NCBI RefSeq assembly: GCF_000496075.1
Contig: NZ_AWXZ01000037.1
Span: forward strand, 1 to 64,000
Direction: 5' to 3'
From: Lutibaculum baratangense AMV1
Lineage (GTDB): Bacteria > Pseudomonadota > Alphaproteobacteria > Rhizobiales > Tepidamorphaceae
Length of the DNA stretch: 64,000 nt
Made by a program: the position numbers and the translations under genes. Position 1 is the first letter of the stretch. Every line of letters begins with the position of its first letter. Under the pieces are notes generated by a model. It searched no databases. It worked only from the letters and a program-made list of their open reading frames with translations, and was not told the DNA's origin. This document shows, piece by piece, positions 28,848-36,584 of this stretch.

Positions 28848-29804
28848 ATGCAGCTGAAGGGCATACACCACCTGACCGCCGTCACGGCGGATGCCGGGGC
28901 GAACTTCGCCTTCTACACCCGCACGCTCGGCATGCGGCTCGTGAAGAAGACGGTCAACCAGGATGACGTCACCGCCTACCACCTCTTCTACGGCGACGGC
29001 GCGGGGTCGCCCGGCAGCGACATCACCTTCTTCGATTTCGGCCTCGCCGCCCGCGAACGGCGCGGCAGCCGGACCGTCACGCGCACCGCTTTCCGCGTCG
29101 GCAGCCCCGAGAGCCTCGCCTGGTGGGAAAAGCGCTTCGCCGAACACGGCGTCGCGCGTGGCGGCATCGTCGAGCGCCACGGCCGCCAGGTGCTCGACTT
29201 CGAGGATTTCGAGGGGCAGCGCCTGTCGCTCGTCGACGACGGCGGGCGCTACGAGGCCCATCCGTGGGACAAGAGCCCGGTGCCGGCCGAGCACCAGATC
29301 AAGGGCCTCGGGCCGATCACCATGACCGTGCCGGCGCTCGATCCCACGGACGTGGTCGTGAAGGAGCTCATGTTCATGCGCGCAGCCGGCACCTATCCCG
29401 ATCCCGAGGCGCCGGAGCACATGGTCCAGGTCTTCGAGATGGGCGAGGGCGGACCGGCGGCCGAGCTCCACGTCGCGGTGCGGCCGGACCTCGAGCCGGC
29501 GCGACCGGGCGCCGGCGGCGTCCACCACGTCGCCTTCCGCTCCGACGACGCCGACTACGACGGCTGGGCGGAGCGCCTGAAGGAGACCCGCGTGCCCTCG
29601 AGCGGCAAGATCGACCGCTTCTACTTCCGGAGCCTCTATTTCCGCGAGCCGAACGGCGTGCTCTTCGAGATCGCGACGGACGGGCCGGGCTTCGATGCCG
29701 ACGAGCCCGCCGAGACGATGGGCGAGCGACTGGCCCTGCCGCCCTTCCTGGAGCCGCGCCGGGCCGAGATCGAGGCGGGTCTCAAGCCTCTGGCGACCGG
29801 CTAG
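28848..29804 (+). CDS. Ring-cleaving dioxygenase, VOC (glyoxalase/bleomycin) family
   Basis: Non-heme metal dioxygenase-type protein with two vicinal-oxygen-chelate domains, 318 residues, close to MhqO-type hydroquinone dioxygenases. Metal ligands are suggested in KGIHHLTAV at the N-terminus, GGVHHVAFR near residue 225 and [14 protein letters not shown] near residue 270. Substrate is likely a hydroquinone or similar aromatic, from the family only. It stands alone on the plus strand; its stop overlaps the phnN stop by 4 bases in convergent orientation. Confidence 0.85.
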   Translation: MQLKGIHHLTAVTADAGANFAFYTRTLGMRLVKKTVNQDDVTAYHLFYGDGAGSPGSDITFFDFGLAARERRGSRTVTRTAFRVGSPESLAWWEKRFAEHGVARGGIVERHGRQVLDFEDFEGQRLSLVDDGGRYEAHPWDKSPVPAEHQIKGLGPITMTVPALDPTDVVVKELMFMRAAGTYPDPEAPEHMVQVFEMGEGGPAAELHVAVRPDLEPARPGAGGVHHVAFRSDDADYDGWAERLKETRVPSSGKIDRFYFRSLYFREPNGVLFEIATDGPGFDADEPAETMGERLALPPFLEPRRAEIEAGLKPLATG

Positions 29805-30355
29805 ATCATCTCCGCGAGGACGGCGACGAGCCTGGCGGCCGCCTCTTCCGGGCGGCCGTCATTGTCGATCGTGACGACGTCGAGATCGGCCGGCAGCCGG
29901 ACCTCCCGCGCGACGCGGGACGCCGCCGCGGGCATGTCCTCGCGACCACGCGCAACGATCCGGGCGAGCCGCGCCTGCGGCGAGGCCGAGACGTTCACCA
30001 CGCGCAGGCGGGCGAACCGCTCCGCGGCCACGCCGAGCACGCTGCGGGAGACGTTCGCGACCGCCAACCTGCCCTCGCGGACCGCCTCGTCGACCGAGGC
30101 GGGAAGCGCGTAGGAGAGCCCGTGCGCCTGCCAGTTGAGCGAGAACCCGCCGGCCTCGAGCCTGCGGGAGAAGGCATCGGCCGACAGCACGTCGTGGTCC
30201 TCGATCCGCGGGTCGGCGCTGCGCGTCACGAGGCGGCGCACGAACAGGAACCGGCCGTCGCTCTGAAGCTCCCGGCGCGCGAGGCCGATGAGCGTGTCCT
30301 TGCCGGCGCCGGACGGGCCGACGACGGCGACGAACGCGCCGCCGCGGGCCGTCAC
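29801..30355 (-). CDS. phnN: Ribose 1,5-bisphosphate phosphokinase PhnN
   Basis: Makes phosphoribosyl pyrophosphate (PRPP) from ribose 1,5-bisphosphate and ATP, the last salvage step after phosphonate C-P lyase. 184 residues from a GTG. Guanylate-kinase-like fold with the P-loop [11 protein letters not shown] near the N-terminus, [10 protein letters not shown] and LSWQAHG-like [13 protein letters not shown], which are PhnN features. The GTG overlaps the phnM stop (GTGA), so the two are coupled; a longer start 8 codons upstream is possible. Last gene of the DUF1045-phnM-phnN operon. Confidence 0.92.
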   Translation of the reverse strand: MTARGGAFVAVVGPSGAGKDTLIGLARRELQSDGRFLFVRRLVTRSADPRIEDHDVLSADAFSRRLEAGGFSLNWQAHGLSYALPASVDEAVREGRLAVANVSRSVLGVAAERFARLRVVNVSASPQARLARIVARGREDMPAAASRVAREVRLPADLDVVTIDNDGRPEEAAARLVAVLAEMI

Positions 30356-31494
30356 GCGACCCGCCTCCCCTCGCGCCACACGCCCCGCACGGCCGGCAGA
30401 TCCCCGTCGTGGCGCACCCGGACGAAGTCCGCCCGCCGCCCATGCGCGATCTCGCCCCGGTCGGACATCCCGACCGCGTCCGCCGGCTCCCGGGTCACCA
30501 GCGCGACGGCGCGCGGAAGGCTCATTCCCGGCACGCGCTCCGGCAGCAGGAAGGCGGCCGTCAGCAGGCTGAACGGCACGTAGTCGGAGGACAGGACGTC
30601 GAGGAGCCCGCTCTCCGCGAGGCTCGTGGCGGCGACGTTGCCGGAGTGGGAGCCGCCGCGCACGACGTTCGGCGCGCCCATCAGCACCCTGAAGCCCGCC
30701 GCCCGGGCGGCCTCCGCCGCCTCGAGCGTGGTCGGGAACTCGGAGATGACGACGCCGGCCTCCACCGCCTCCGCGACATGCTCTCTGGTCGCGTCGTCGT
30801 GGCTCGCCAGCGTGAGGCCCGTGCCGCGGCAGCGCTCGACGACGGCGGCGCGGCTCGTCGCGGCATAGAGCCGGTGGTTCTCGAGCCTCTCCTCGATGAA
30901 GCGCGCCATTGCCTCGTCGCTCATCCCGAACCGGCCCTGATAGTACCGGCGGTACGTGTCGAGGCTCGCGAACTGGCGCTGGCCGGGCGTGTGGTCCATC
31001 AGCGAGATCAGCCGGACGATCGGGTCGCCGAGATAGGGCTCGATCTCGTCCACCACGTCGCGGCTCGAGATCTCGCAGCGCAGGTGGATATAGTGGTCGG
31101 CACGGAGACGATCCTCCGAACGGCCGCGCGCGATCGCCCCGGCGAGGCTCTGCATGTCGCGGCCGAGCCTGCCGGCATCCTCGTCGGTCCCCGCGCGCAG
31201 CGCATCGAAGACGGTGGTGATGCCGCTGCCCGCCACCTGCGCGTCATGCGCCTGGACGGCCGCGAGCGGGTTCCACTGCACGCCGGGCCGCGGCGCGAAA
31301 TGGTTCTCGAGATGGTCGGTGTGCAGCTCGACGAGGCCGGGCAAAAGGTAGTCGCCCGCGAAATCCTCCGCGCCCGCCGGCACGGCGCCTTGATGGTCGA
31401 CCGCGTGGATCATCCCGTCCCGGACATGGAGGTCGCCCTCGATCACCTCGTCTGCGAGGACGAGGCGGGCATTGCGGATCGTGAACTCGCCCAT
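30352..31494 (-). CDS. phnM: Alpha-D-ribose 1-methylphosphonate 5-triphosphate diphosphatase PhnM
   Basis: Amidohydrolase-superfamily enzyme that removes pyrophosphate from ribose 1-methylphosphonate 5-triphosphate in C-P lyase metabolism. 380 residues, the family length. The metal site is LVELHTDHLENHFAPRPGV (near residue 60). Other family stretches are SLMDHTPGQRQF, LASHDDAT, EFPTTLEAA and MGAPNVVRGGSHSGN. The frame is open far upstream, but ATG 31492-31494 gives the normal N-terminus MGEFTIRNARLVL. The core lyase genes phnGHIJKL are not in this window. Confidence 0.94.
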   Translation of the reverse strand: MGEFTIRNARLVLADEVIEGDLHVRDGMIHAVDHQGAVPAGAEDFAGDYLLPGLVELHTDHLENHFAPRPGVQWNPLAAVQAHDAQVAGSGITTVFDALRAGTDEDAGRLGRDMQSLAGAIARGRSEDRLRADHYIHLRCEISSRDVVDEIEPYLGDPIVRLISLMDHTPGQRQFASLDTYRRYYQGRFGMSDEAMARFIEERLENHRLYAATSRAAVVERCRGTGLTLASHDDATREHVAEAVEAGVVISEFPTTLEAAEAARAAGFRVLMGAPNVVRGGSHSGNVAATSLAESGLLDVLSSDYVPFSLLTAAFLLPERVPGMSLPRAVALVTREPADAVGMSDRGEIAHGRRADFVRVRHDGDLPAVRGVWREGRRVA

Positions 31495-31499
31495 CTCGC

Positions 31500-32216
31500 T
31501 CAATGAAGCTCCACGCGGACGACGCCCGCCCCCAGCGGCCGCCGGATCGGGTGCGTGCGGACCAGTTGAAAGTCCTCGCCGGACAAAGGCTCCACGAAGC
31601 GGCACAGCCGGTCGACGGTGAGGGAGCGGCCGATCGCCTTCTCGAAGTGGGTGGTCAGTGCCTTCTCCACCACCGGGGCGCGATCCTCGGGCACCGGACC
31701 GGTCAGGGTCATGTGGAAGCGGAACTCGTCGAGCACGTATGGGTAGCCCCAGCGCTCGAGCAGCTCTGCCTGCCGCTCCGTGAGGCCGGCCTCGCGCCGC
31801 CTTGCCAGCTCTTCGGATGCCGGCTGGGCCCGAAACGGGTCGAGCTCCTTCACGATGGATGCGGCGAAATCGTCGAGCGCGGGGATCGGCAATGCCGGTA
31901 CCAGGGCGAAGAACGGTCCCAGGCGCTGAAGCGACAGGACAGGGATGCGGACGGCGCCGACGCGCCCCGCAAGACCCTCCAACGCCTCGTCCAGGCCCTC
32001 CGGAGTGGCGCCTTCGGCCAGGCGGAAGGGTGCCTTCAGCGTGGCGTGAAAGCCGTAGCGTCGGGGCGCCGCGACGAGCGCCTCGTGTTCGTCGCGTGCA
32101 AGGAGGTCCGGCGGCGCCAGCGTCTCGCCGGTCACCGGGTCCCGGCCGAGCCAGCTCGCGGCCAGCGCGTGCAGCGGCTCCTGCGGGTCGGGGGCGAAAT
32201 AGACGGCATGTCGCAT
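31500..32216 (-). CDS. DUF1045 phosphonate-cluster protein (2H phosphoesterase fold)
   Basis: 238 residues, from the family annotated as 'putative phosphonate metabolism protein' (DUF1045). It shows the two His-x-Thr motifs of 2H phosphoesterases: RYGFHATLKAPF near residue 60 and EFRFHMTLTGPV near residue 180. This predicts hydrolysis of a cyclic phosphate; in C-P lyase pathways a cyclic ribose phosphate intermediate makes that sensible. The ATG giving MRHAVYFAPDP is the conserved start. It is 5 bp upstream of phnM and heads the operon. Confidence 0.88.
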   Translation of the reverse strand: MRHAVYFAPDPQEPLHALAASWLGRDPVTGETLAPPDLLARDEHEALVAAPRRYGFHATLKAPFRLAEGATPEGLDEALEGLAGRVGAVRIPVLSLQRLGPFFALVPALPIPALDDFAASIVKELDPFRAQPASEELARRREAGLTERQAELLERWGYPYVLDEFRFHMTLTGPVPEDRAPVVEKALTTHFEKAIGRSLTVDRLCRFVEPLSGEDFQLVRTHPIRRPLGAGVVRVELH

Positions 32217-32466
32217 CGGGAGGCTTTCGGATCGCGGGCTTGCGCAGCTGCTGTGGGACGATGTCGAGGCCGACACCCTGGCGACGACCGGGATGATCGC
32301 GGCCGTCCCTGCATAGAGGAAGCCCCGGGTCTATACAAAGAGCACCTGTCGGTTCCATGAACCTTGCGCGTCTCCCGTGGCCGTCGACCTGTGCCGCTTG
32401 ACGGTGCCTCGGCGGAAGGCTCATCTCTGCCGGCCCCACCAGATCGCGACAGGATCAAGACCGGCG

Positions 32467-33753
32467 ATGCGCCACCTGTACCACCCGGCGGCAAGCGACC
32501 CCGCCGTGCCCGTCGAAAGCTACTGGGCGTCCACCGCTCCCGCGCCGGCCATCACGACCCCGGCTCTCGACGGAGAGGCGACCTGCGAGGTGGCGGTGAT
32601 CGGAGCCGGCTACACCGGTCTGTCCGCCGCCTACCACCTGGCCACCGCGCATGGCGTGGACGTGCGGGTGCTCGAGCGCGGAGAGCCCGGCTGGGGCGCC
32701 TCGGGCCGCAATGGCGGCTTCTGCTGCCTGGGGTCGAGCAAGCTCTCCTTCGCGACGCTGGCGAAACGCTACGGCCGCGAGGAGGCGGTGCGCTTCTATC
32801 ACGCGCAGCGGGAGGCGACGGAGCTCGTGGCCGCGCTGACGGAGGCGGAGGGGATCGATGTCGAGCGCAGCGGCTCGGGAGACGTCGAGATCGCCCACCG
32901 GGCCTCGCAGGTCGACGGGCTGCGCGAACAGCGCGATCTCCTTCGGGCGGTGCTCGGTGTCGACGCGCGCTTCTACCGGAAGGAGGAGCTCGCCGAGCAC
33001 GGCCTGCGGATGCACGGGGCGCACGCGGGGCTCCACACGCCGATCGGCTTCGGCCTGCACCCGCTGCGCTATGCCCGGGGCCTGGCCGCCGCGGCCGCGC
33101 GGGCGGGTGCCGTCATTCATGCCCGCACTCCCGTGGAGCGATGGGAGAAGGTCGGTTCGGAGCATCGGCTTCACACGCCGGGCGGGCGCCTTCGCGCGAA
33201 GAGGGTCGTCGTCGCCACGAACGGCTACACGGCGGAGGACCTGCACCCCGCCCTCGCCGGCGCGGTCCTCCCGGCCCTGTCGAGCGTCGTCACGACTCGC
33301 CCGCTGACGCAGGAGGAGCTCTCTGCGCAAGGCTGGACGAGCCCGGTGATGGCGTCCGACACGCGTAACCTGCTGCACTATTTCCGCCTCCTGCCCGAGG
33401 GGCGGATGCTGCTCGGCGCACGCGGCGGCACCTCGGCCGATCCCGCGAACATGGAAGCGAGAAGGGCGGAGATGCGGCGTCGACTCGGCATGCTGTTCCC
33501 CGCCTGGAAGGAGGTGGAGATCACCCATTCCTGGCGCGGCTTCGTCTGCATGGCCTACGACCTGACGCCTCATGTCGGGCGACTGGCCGATGACGACAGC
33601 GTCATCCACGCCCTCGCCTATCACGGCAACGGCGTCGCGATGGGAACCTGGTCCGGCCGCGCCGCCGCGCGCCTTGCCGCGGGAGCCGCCGGGGCCGGCG
33701 ACCTGCCGGCGGTCGTGGCGCGCCCCCTCCCCGCTTTCCGTTCCCCGCGCTGA
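32467..33753 (+). CDS. FAD-dependent amine/amino-acid oxidase (DAO family), C-terminal tail frameshifted
   Basis: FAD oxidoreductase of the D-amino-acid oxidase family, similar to gamma-glutamylputrescine oxidases, 428 residues as read. The FAD-binding GAGYTGLSAAYHLA is near residue 42, GWGASGRNGGFC near residue 76, and the C-terminal FAD segment ALAYHGNGVAMGTWSGRAAA near residue 385. In the -1 frame just before the stop, translation continues as FPALRPLYLKAAYAGLRLK and ends at TAG 33812. This matches the usual tail of the family, so a one-base loss in the C-rich run near 33723-33733 probably shortened the gene. It is divergent from the phosphonate operon (250 bp). Confidence 0.85.
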   Translation: MRHLYHPAASDPAVPVESYWASTAPAPAITTPALDGEATCEVAVIGAGYTGLSAAYHLATAHGVDVRVLERGEPGWGASGRNGGFCCLGSSKLSFATLAKRYGREEAVRFYHAQREATELVAALTEAEGIDVERSGSGDVEIAHRASQVDGLREQRDLLRAVLGVDARFYRKEELAEHGLRMHGAHAGLHTPIGFGLHPLRYARGLAAAAARAGAVIHARTPVERWEKVGSEHRLHTPGGRLRAKRVVVATNGYTAEDLHPALAGAVLPALSSVVTTRPLTQEELSAQGWTSPVMASDTRNLLHYFRLLPEGRMLLGARGGTSADPANMEARRAEMRRRLGMLFPAWKEVEITHSWRGFVCMAYDLTPHVGRLADDDSVIHALAYHGNGVAMGTWSGRAAARLAAGAAGAGDLPAVVARPLPAFRSPR

Positions 33754-33825
33754 GGCCGCTCTACCTGAAGGCGGCCTATGCGGGGCTGCGGCTGAAGGAC
33801 GAGTGGCTCTAGCGCGCCAACAGGA

Positions 33826-33854
33826 GTCGCGGGCTCCGCAGCCCGTCCCGCGAC
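33826..33854 (+). terminator. Stem-loop after the FAD oxidase gene
   Basis: GTCGC-GGGCT-CCGC-AGCCC-(GTCCC)-GCGAC forms a two-part stem with one asymmetric bulge, starting 14 bases after the TAG at 33812 that ends the frameshifted tail. No T-tract follows, so this may be a transcript 3' end stabiliser or weak terminator. Its position supports 33812 as the ancestral gene end. Confidence 0.35.
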
Positions 33855-34042
33855 GAAGACGCGCTTGCCCGCCCCGACGTTCCGGGCTAGTGGGTGAGCC
33901 GGTCCTTCCGCGCCGCCGGGGGCCTCGAATGCCAAGGCCGCCGGGCACTTGCGAGGAGCGCCGGCGCTTTCCGCCGATCCAGTGCCGCTCCCGCACGCGT
34001 CTGACGCCGTCCTCGTTGCCGCATATCGACAGCTGACACCCG

Positions 34043-35152
34043 ATGGCTTCGCCCCCGCCGGAATTCGACGATCCCCTTTGGCTCGAGGCCCTCCTGGCGG
34101 CGAGGAGCATCGGCAAGGGGCGTGTCGCGGTCCCACAAGAGTTCCGCTCGAAAGTGCCCCGCAGCGTGGGGTATCAGGCGAGGGCTGCGGCGCTTCTCCT
34201 GAACAAGGGGCAGATGCACCTCCTTCCGCTGGAGAGGCTGCGGCAGCTCCTGACGCGCGAGGTCGCGTTCGCGAACCCGGTCTTCGTCCTCTTCACGCAA
34301 CGTCCCGCCCATCCCGGGCCGCTCGACCCGCATGTCGAGGCCGTCCGGAGTTTCGTGCGTGATGCCGAGGAACGGCGCTTCCGGGGACGCCAGACCGTCT
34401 TCCTGCACATCCCCAAGACCGCCGGCACCTCGCTGCGCCACGCACTGGACGCCCGCTATCAGAGGCCGGTCTATTTCATGGACAATGGAGAGCTGTGGCG
34501 GGCGCGTGGCAGTCTCGACGCCTTCGATTTCGTTGCAGGGCATTTCAACATGCTGGCCTTGCGCACGTCGCTCTATCGCCCGCACACCTTCACCCTGATC
34601 CGGGACCCCTACGAGCGGTTGATCTCGGCGGTTGCGCACGCAAGGCGACCGGACATCGAAGCGAAGACGCTGAACTGGGTCATGCGGCTCTGGAGGGAGC
34701 TCCCTCTTTCGGAGATTCTCCAACTGCATCAGGGCCAGAAGGAGCTCTTCATGCAGGAGCGCCTGCTCTGCGGCTCGTGGCACCCCACGGCGGACCAGCA
34801 GGACCACCTCGCACGGACGATCCGCATCGGGCTGGTGGAAAGGATGGATCTGTTCCTCGATCAGCATGGCGCCGCCTTTGGGCTCGGTCGGGCGGCCATC
34901 GGCCGTCACAACGCGACCTCCAACCGCTGCGCGCTCGTTTCGTCCGAGGAGATCGCCACGGCCTACGCGATGCACTCCAGACAGATTGAACGAAGCCGGG
35001 ACTTCTATCGCGGCATGCGAGACAGGGTCGAGAGCGGGATCATGCCCGACAGACCCGCTTCGTCCCTCAGGATGGATCAGGGGGTCCGGGCACTGCGGCT
35101 CCTGCAACGCTTCGGCCGGCGGGCCGCCCGCATCATCCTCGATCCGCACTGA
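34043..35152 (+). CDS. Sulfotransferase-family protein (copy 1 of tandem pair)
   Basis: 369 residues. The central region has the PAPS-binding signatures of the sulfotransferase-2 family: FLHIPKTAGTSLRHAL (5'-phosphosulfate loop, near residue 120) and TFTLIRDPYERLISAV (3'-phosphate motif, near residue 185). Before this is a conserved module of about 110 residues (FDDPLWLEALLAARSIGKG ... LLLNKGQMHLLPLERL ... FANPVFVLF) that I do not recognise. No membrane segment is apparent, so it may be cytosolic. The acceptor is unknown; bacterial relatives often act on glycans. The next gene is a paralogue. Confidence 0.75.
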   Translation: MASPPPEFDDPLWLEALLAARSIGKGRVAVPQEFRSKVPRSVGYQARAAALLLNKGQMHLLPLERLRQLLTREVAFANPVFVLFTQRPAHPGPLDPHVEAVRSFVRDAEERRFRGRQTVFLHIPKTAGTSLRHALDARYQRPVYFMDNGELWRARGSLDAFDFVAGHFNMLALRTSLYRPHTFTLIRDPYERLISAVAHARRPDIEAKTLNWVMRLWRELPLSEILQLHQGQKELFMQERLLCGSWHPTADQQDHLARTIRIGLVERMDLFLDQHGAAFGLGRAAIGRHNATSNRCALVSSEEIATAYAMHSRQIERSRDFYRGMRDRVESGIMPDRPASSLRMDQGVRALRLLQRFGRRAARIILDPH

Positions 35153-35156
35153 ACGC

Positions 35157-36215
35157 ATGACGTCCACGCCCCCCTTCGACGACCCGATGTGGCAAGACGC
35201 GGCGGCGGCCGCGCGGGAGCTCGACATCGGCCCGATAGCCGTGCCTCCGGAGTTCAGACGCGTGCTCGCGAAATCCGTCGGCTACGGCCAGCCCAGCGAG
35301 GGCCTGCTCCTGAACAAGGGGAAGATGCACGAGGTGTCGGTGGCCCGGCTTGAAGGCCAACTCGACCGCCACGCCGTCTTCGCCAACGAGGTGTTCGTGC
35401 TCTTCGCCGACCGGGATACCGGCACGCGCGCCGAGGACCTGCACGTGGAACCGGTTCGGCAGTATCTCCAGGACTTGCATGCCCACCGCTTCCGCGGGAG
35501 GCAAACGGTGTTCCTACACATCCCCAAGACGGCCGGCACATCGCTCAGGAACGCGCTCGAGCCGCGGTTCGTCCGCCCCCTCTACGTGGTGACGAAGCAG
35601 TGGTTCGAGCGGGCCACCGATCACTTCGATGCTCACGACCTTGTCGGAGGGCACGTGGATCTCGCCACGGTGAGGAAGGCGCGGCTCGAGGACCCGACGA
35701 TCTTCACCCTGATCCGCGATCCCTTCCAACGTCTCGTCTCGCTGGTCGGCCATGCCAGGCGGCCGGAGATGACCCCGCAGCAGCTCGGCCCGAAGATGCA
35801 GATGTTCCGTACGACGCCCCTGCGGGAGGTGCTGCGCAGCGAGGAGGGAATCTACGAGCTCTTCGCGCAGGCCGACATTCTCTGCGGCAGCCGGAAGCCC
35901 GCCCGTGCCCAAGTCCGCGACGTGTGCGAGAGCATCCATGTCGGGCTCGTCGAGCAGCTGCCGCTCTTCCTCGCACGACACGGGCACAGTCTGCGCCTCG
36001 ATGGCACCGAGCTCGGCCGCCACAACAGGACGGCCAGCCGCAGCCTCCTCGTGCCGCAAGAGGAGATCGACGCGGCGGCGTCCGAGCATGCCGCCATGAT
36101 CGCGGAAAGCCGCATCTTCTATCGTCAGGTGCAAGACCTCGTGGCCACCCCTCCCCCCGGGCGGCTTCTCACCACACTCACCTCCGCCGTGAAAGGCGTG
36201 TTCGTGCGGCGCTAG
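35157..36215 (+). CDS. Sulfotransferase-family protein (copy 2 of tandem pair)
   Basis: 352 residues, clearly paralogous to the preceding gene along its whole length: FDDPMWQDAAAAARELDIG, LLLNKGKMHEVSVARL and FANEVFVLFADR in the N-terminal module, then FLHIPKTAGTSLRNAL (5'-phosphosulfate loop) and TIFTLIRDPFQRLVSL (3'-phosphate motif). The start ATG is 4 bp after the stop of copy 1, so the two are cotranscribed. Sequence divergence between copies suggests an old duplication with different acceptors or a heteromeric pair. Confidence 0.75.
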   Translation: MTSTPPFDDPMWQDAAAAARELDIGPIAVPPEFRRVLAKSVGYGQPSEGLLLNKGKMHEVSVARLEGQLDRHAVFANEVFVLFADRDTGTRAEDLHVEPVRQYLQDLHAHRFRGRQTVFLHIPKTAGTSLRNALEPRFVRPLYVVTKQWFERATDHFDAHDLVGGHVDLATVRKARLEDPTIFTLIRDPFQRLVSLVGHARRPEMTPQQLGPKMQMFRTTPLREVLRSEEGIYELFAQADILCGSRKPARAQVRDVCESIHVGLVEQLPLFLARHGHSLRLDGTELGRHNRTASRSLLVPQEEIDAAASEHAAMIAESRIFYRQVQDLVATPPPGRLLTTLTSAVKGVFVRR

Positions 36216-36584
36216 CTCACGCGGCGGCCGCCGCGGCGAAGCTCGCGACATCGATCTCGAGCACCGAAAGCCGCTCGCGGAGGCGCGCGTCGTGAAAATC
36301 CCGTGGATCGCGCAGCCGCCCGGCGCTCCTCGATCAGGCCGCCGACGCGGCTCCACGGTCTCGGCTTGGAGCGAGGGGATGGGCTCGTCGACAAAGCAGG
36401 GGTCGCCACCCCGGCAGCGGCTGACGTTTACGTCAACGTCATGTCTTACGCTACGTGATGATTTCCTGCCGCGGGCGTAACCCCTATATCTTCTCCACAA
36501 GGCAGCTTCGGAGCCCGACCGGAACGCACCGTGGAACCGGGCGAGAGCTGTGTGGTTTCGCCTACCAGGGAGGGGTTCCCGGCC
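36216..36584. other. Intergenic region upstream of fadE, with a possible gene remnant
   Basis: 369 bp with no intact gene. On the minus strand, 36217-36333 reads GRLRDPRDFHDARLRERL followed by SVLEIDVASF and an alanine run to a stop. It resembles the middle segment of acyl-CoA dehydrogenases and may be a decayed fragment; similarity is weak. The right part (from 36420) is less GC-rich and carries the operator-like palindromes and the fadE promoter. GGGAGGGG precedes the fadE ATG. Confidence 0.4.
36422..36440. promoter_or_regulatory. Overlapping palindromes upstream of fadE operon, likely operator
   Basis: TGACGT-TT-ACGTCA (36422-36435) is a perfect hyphenated palindrome. Shifted by one base, GACGTT-N6-AACGTC (36423-36440) is a second one. 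They lie about 145 bp upstream of the fadE ATG. Repeated ACGT cores are typical of fatty-acid or branched-acid catabolic regulators (FadR/LiuR/TetR-like), but no such regulator is encoded nearby, so the binder is unknown. Confidence 0.5.
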
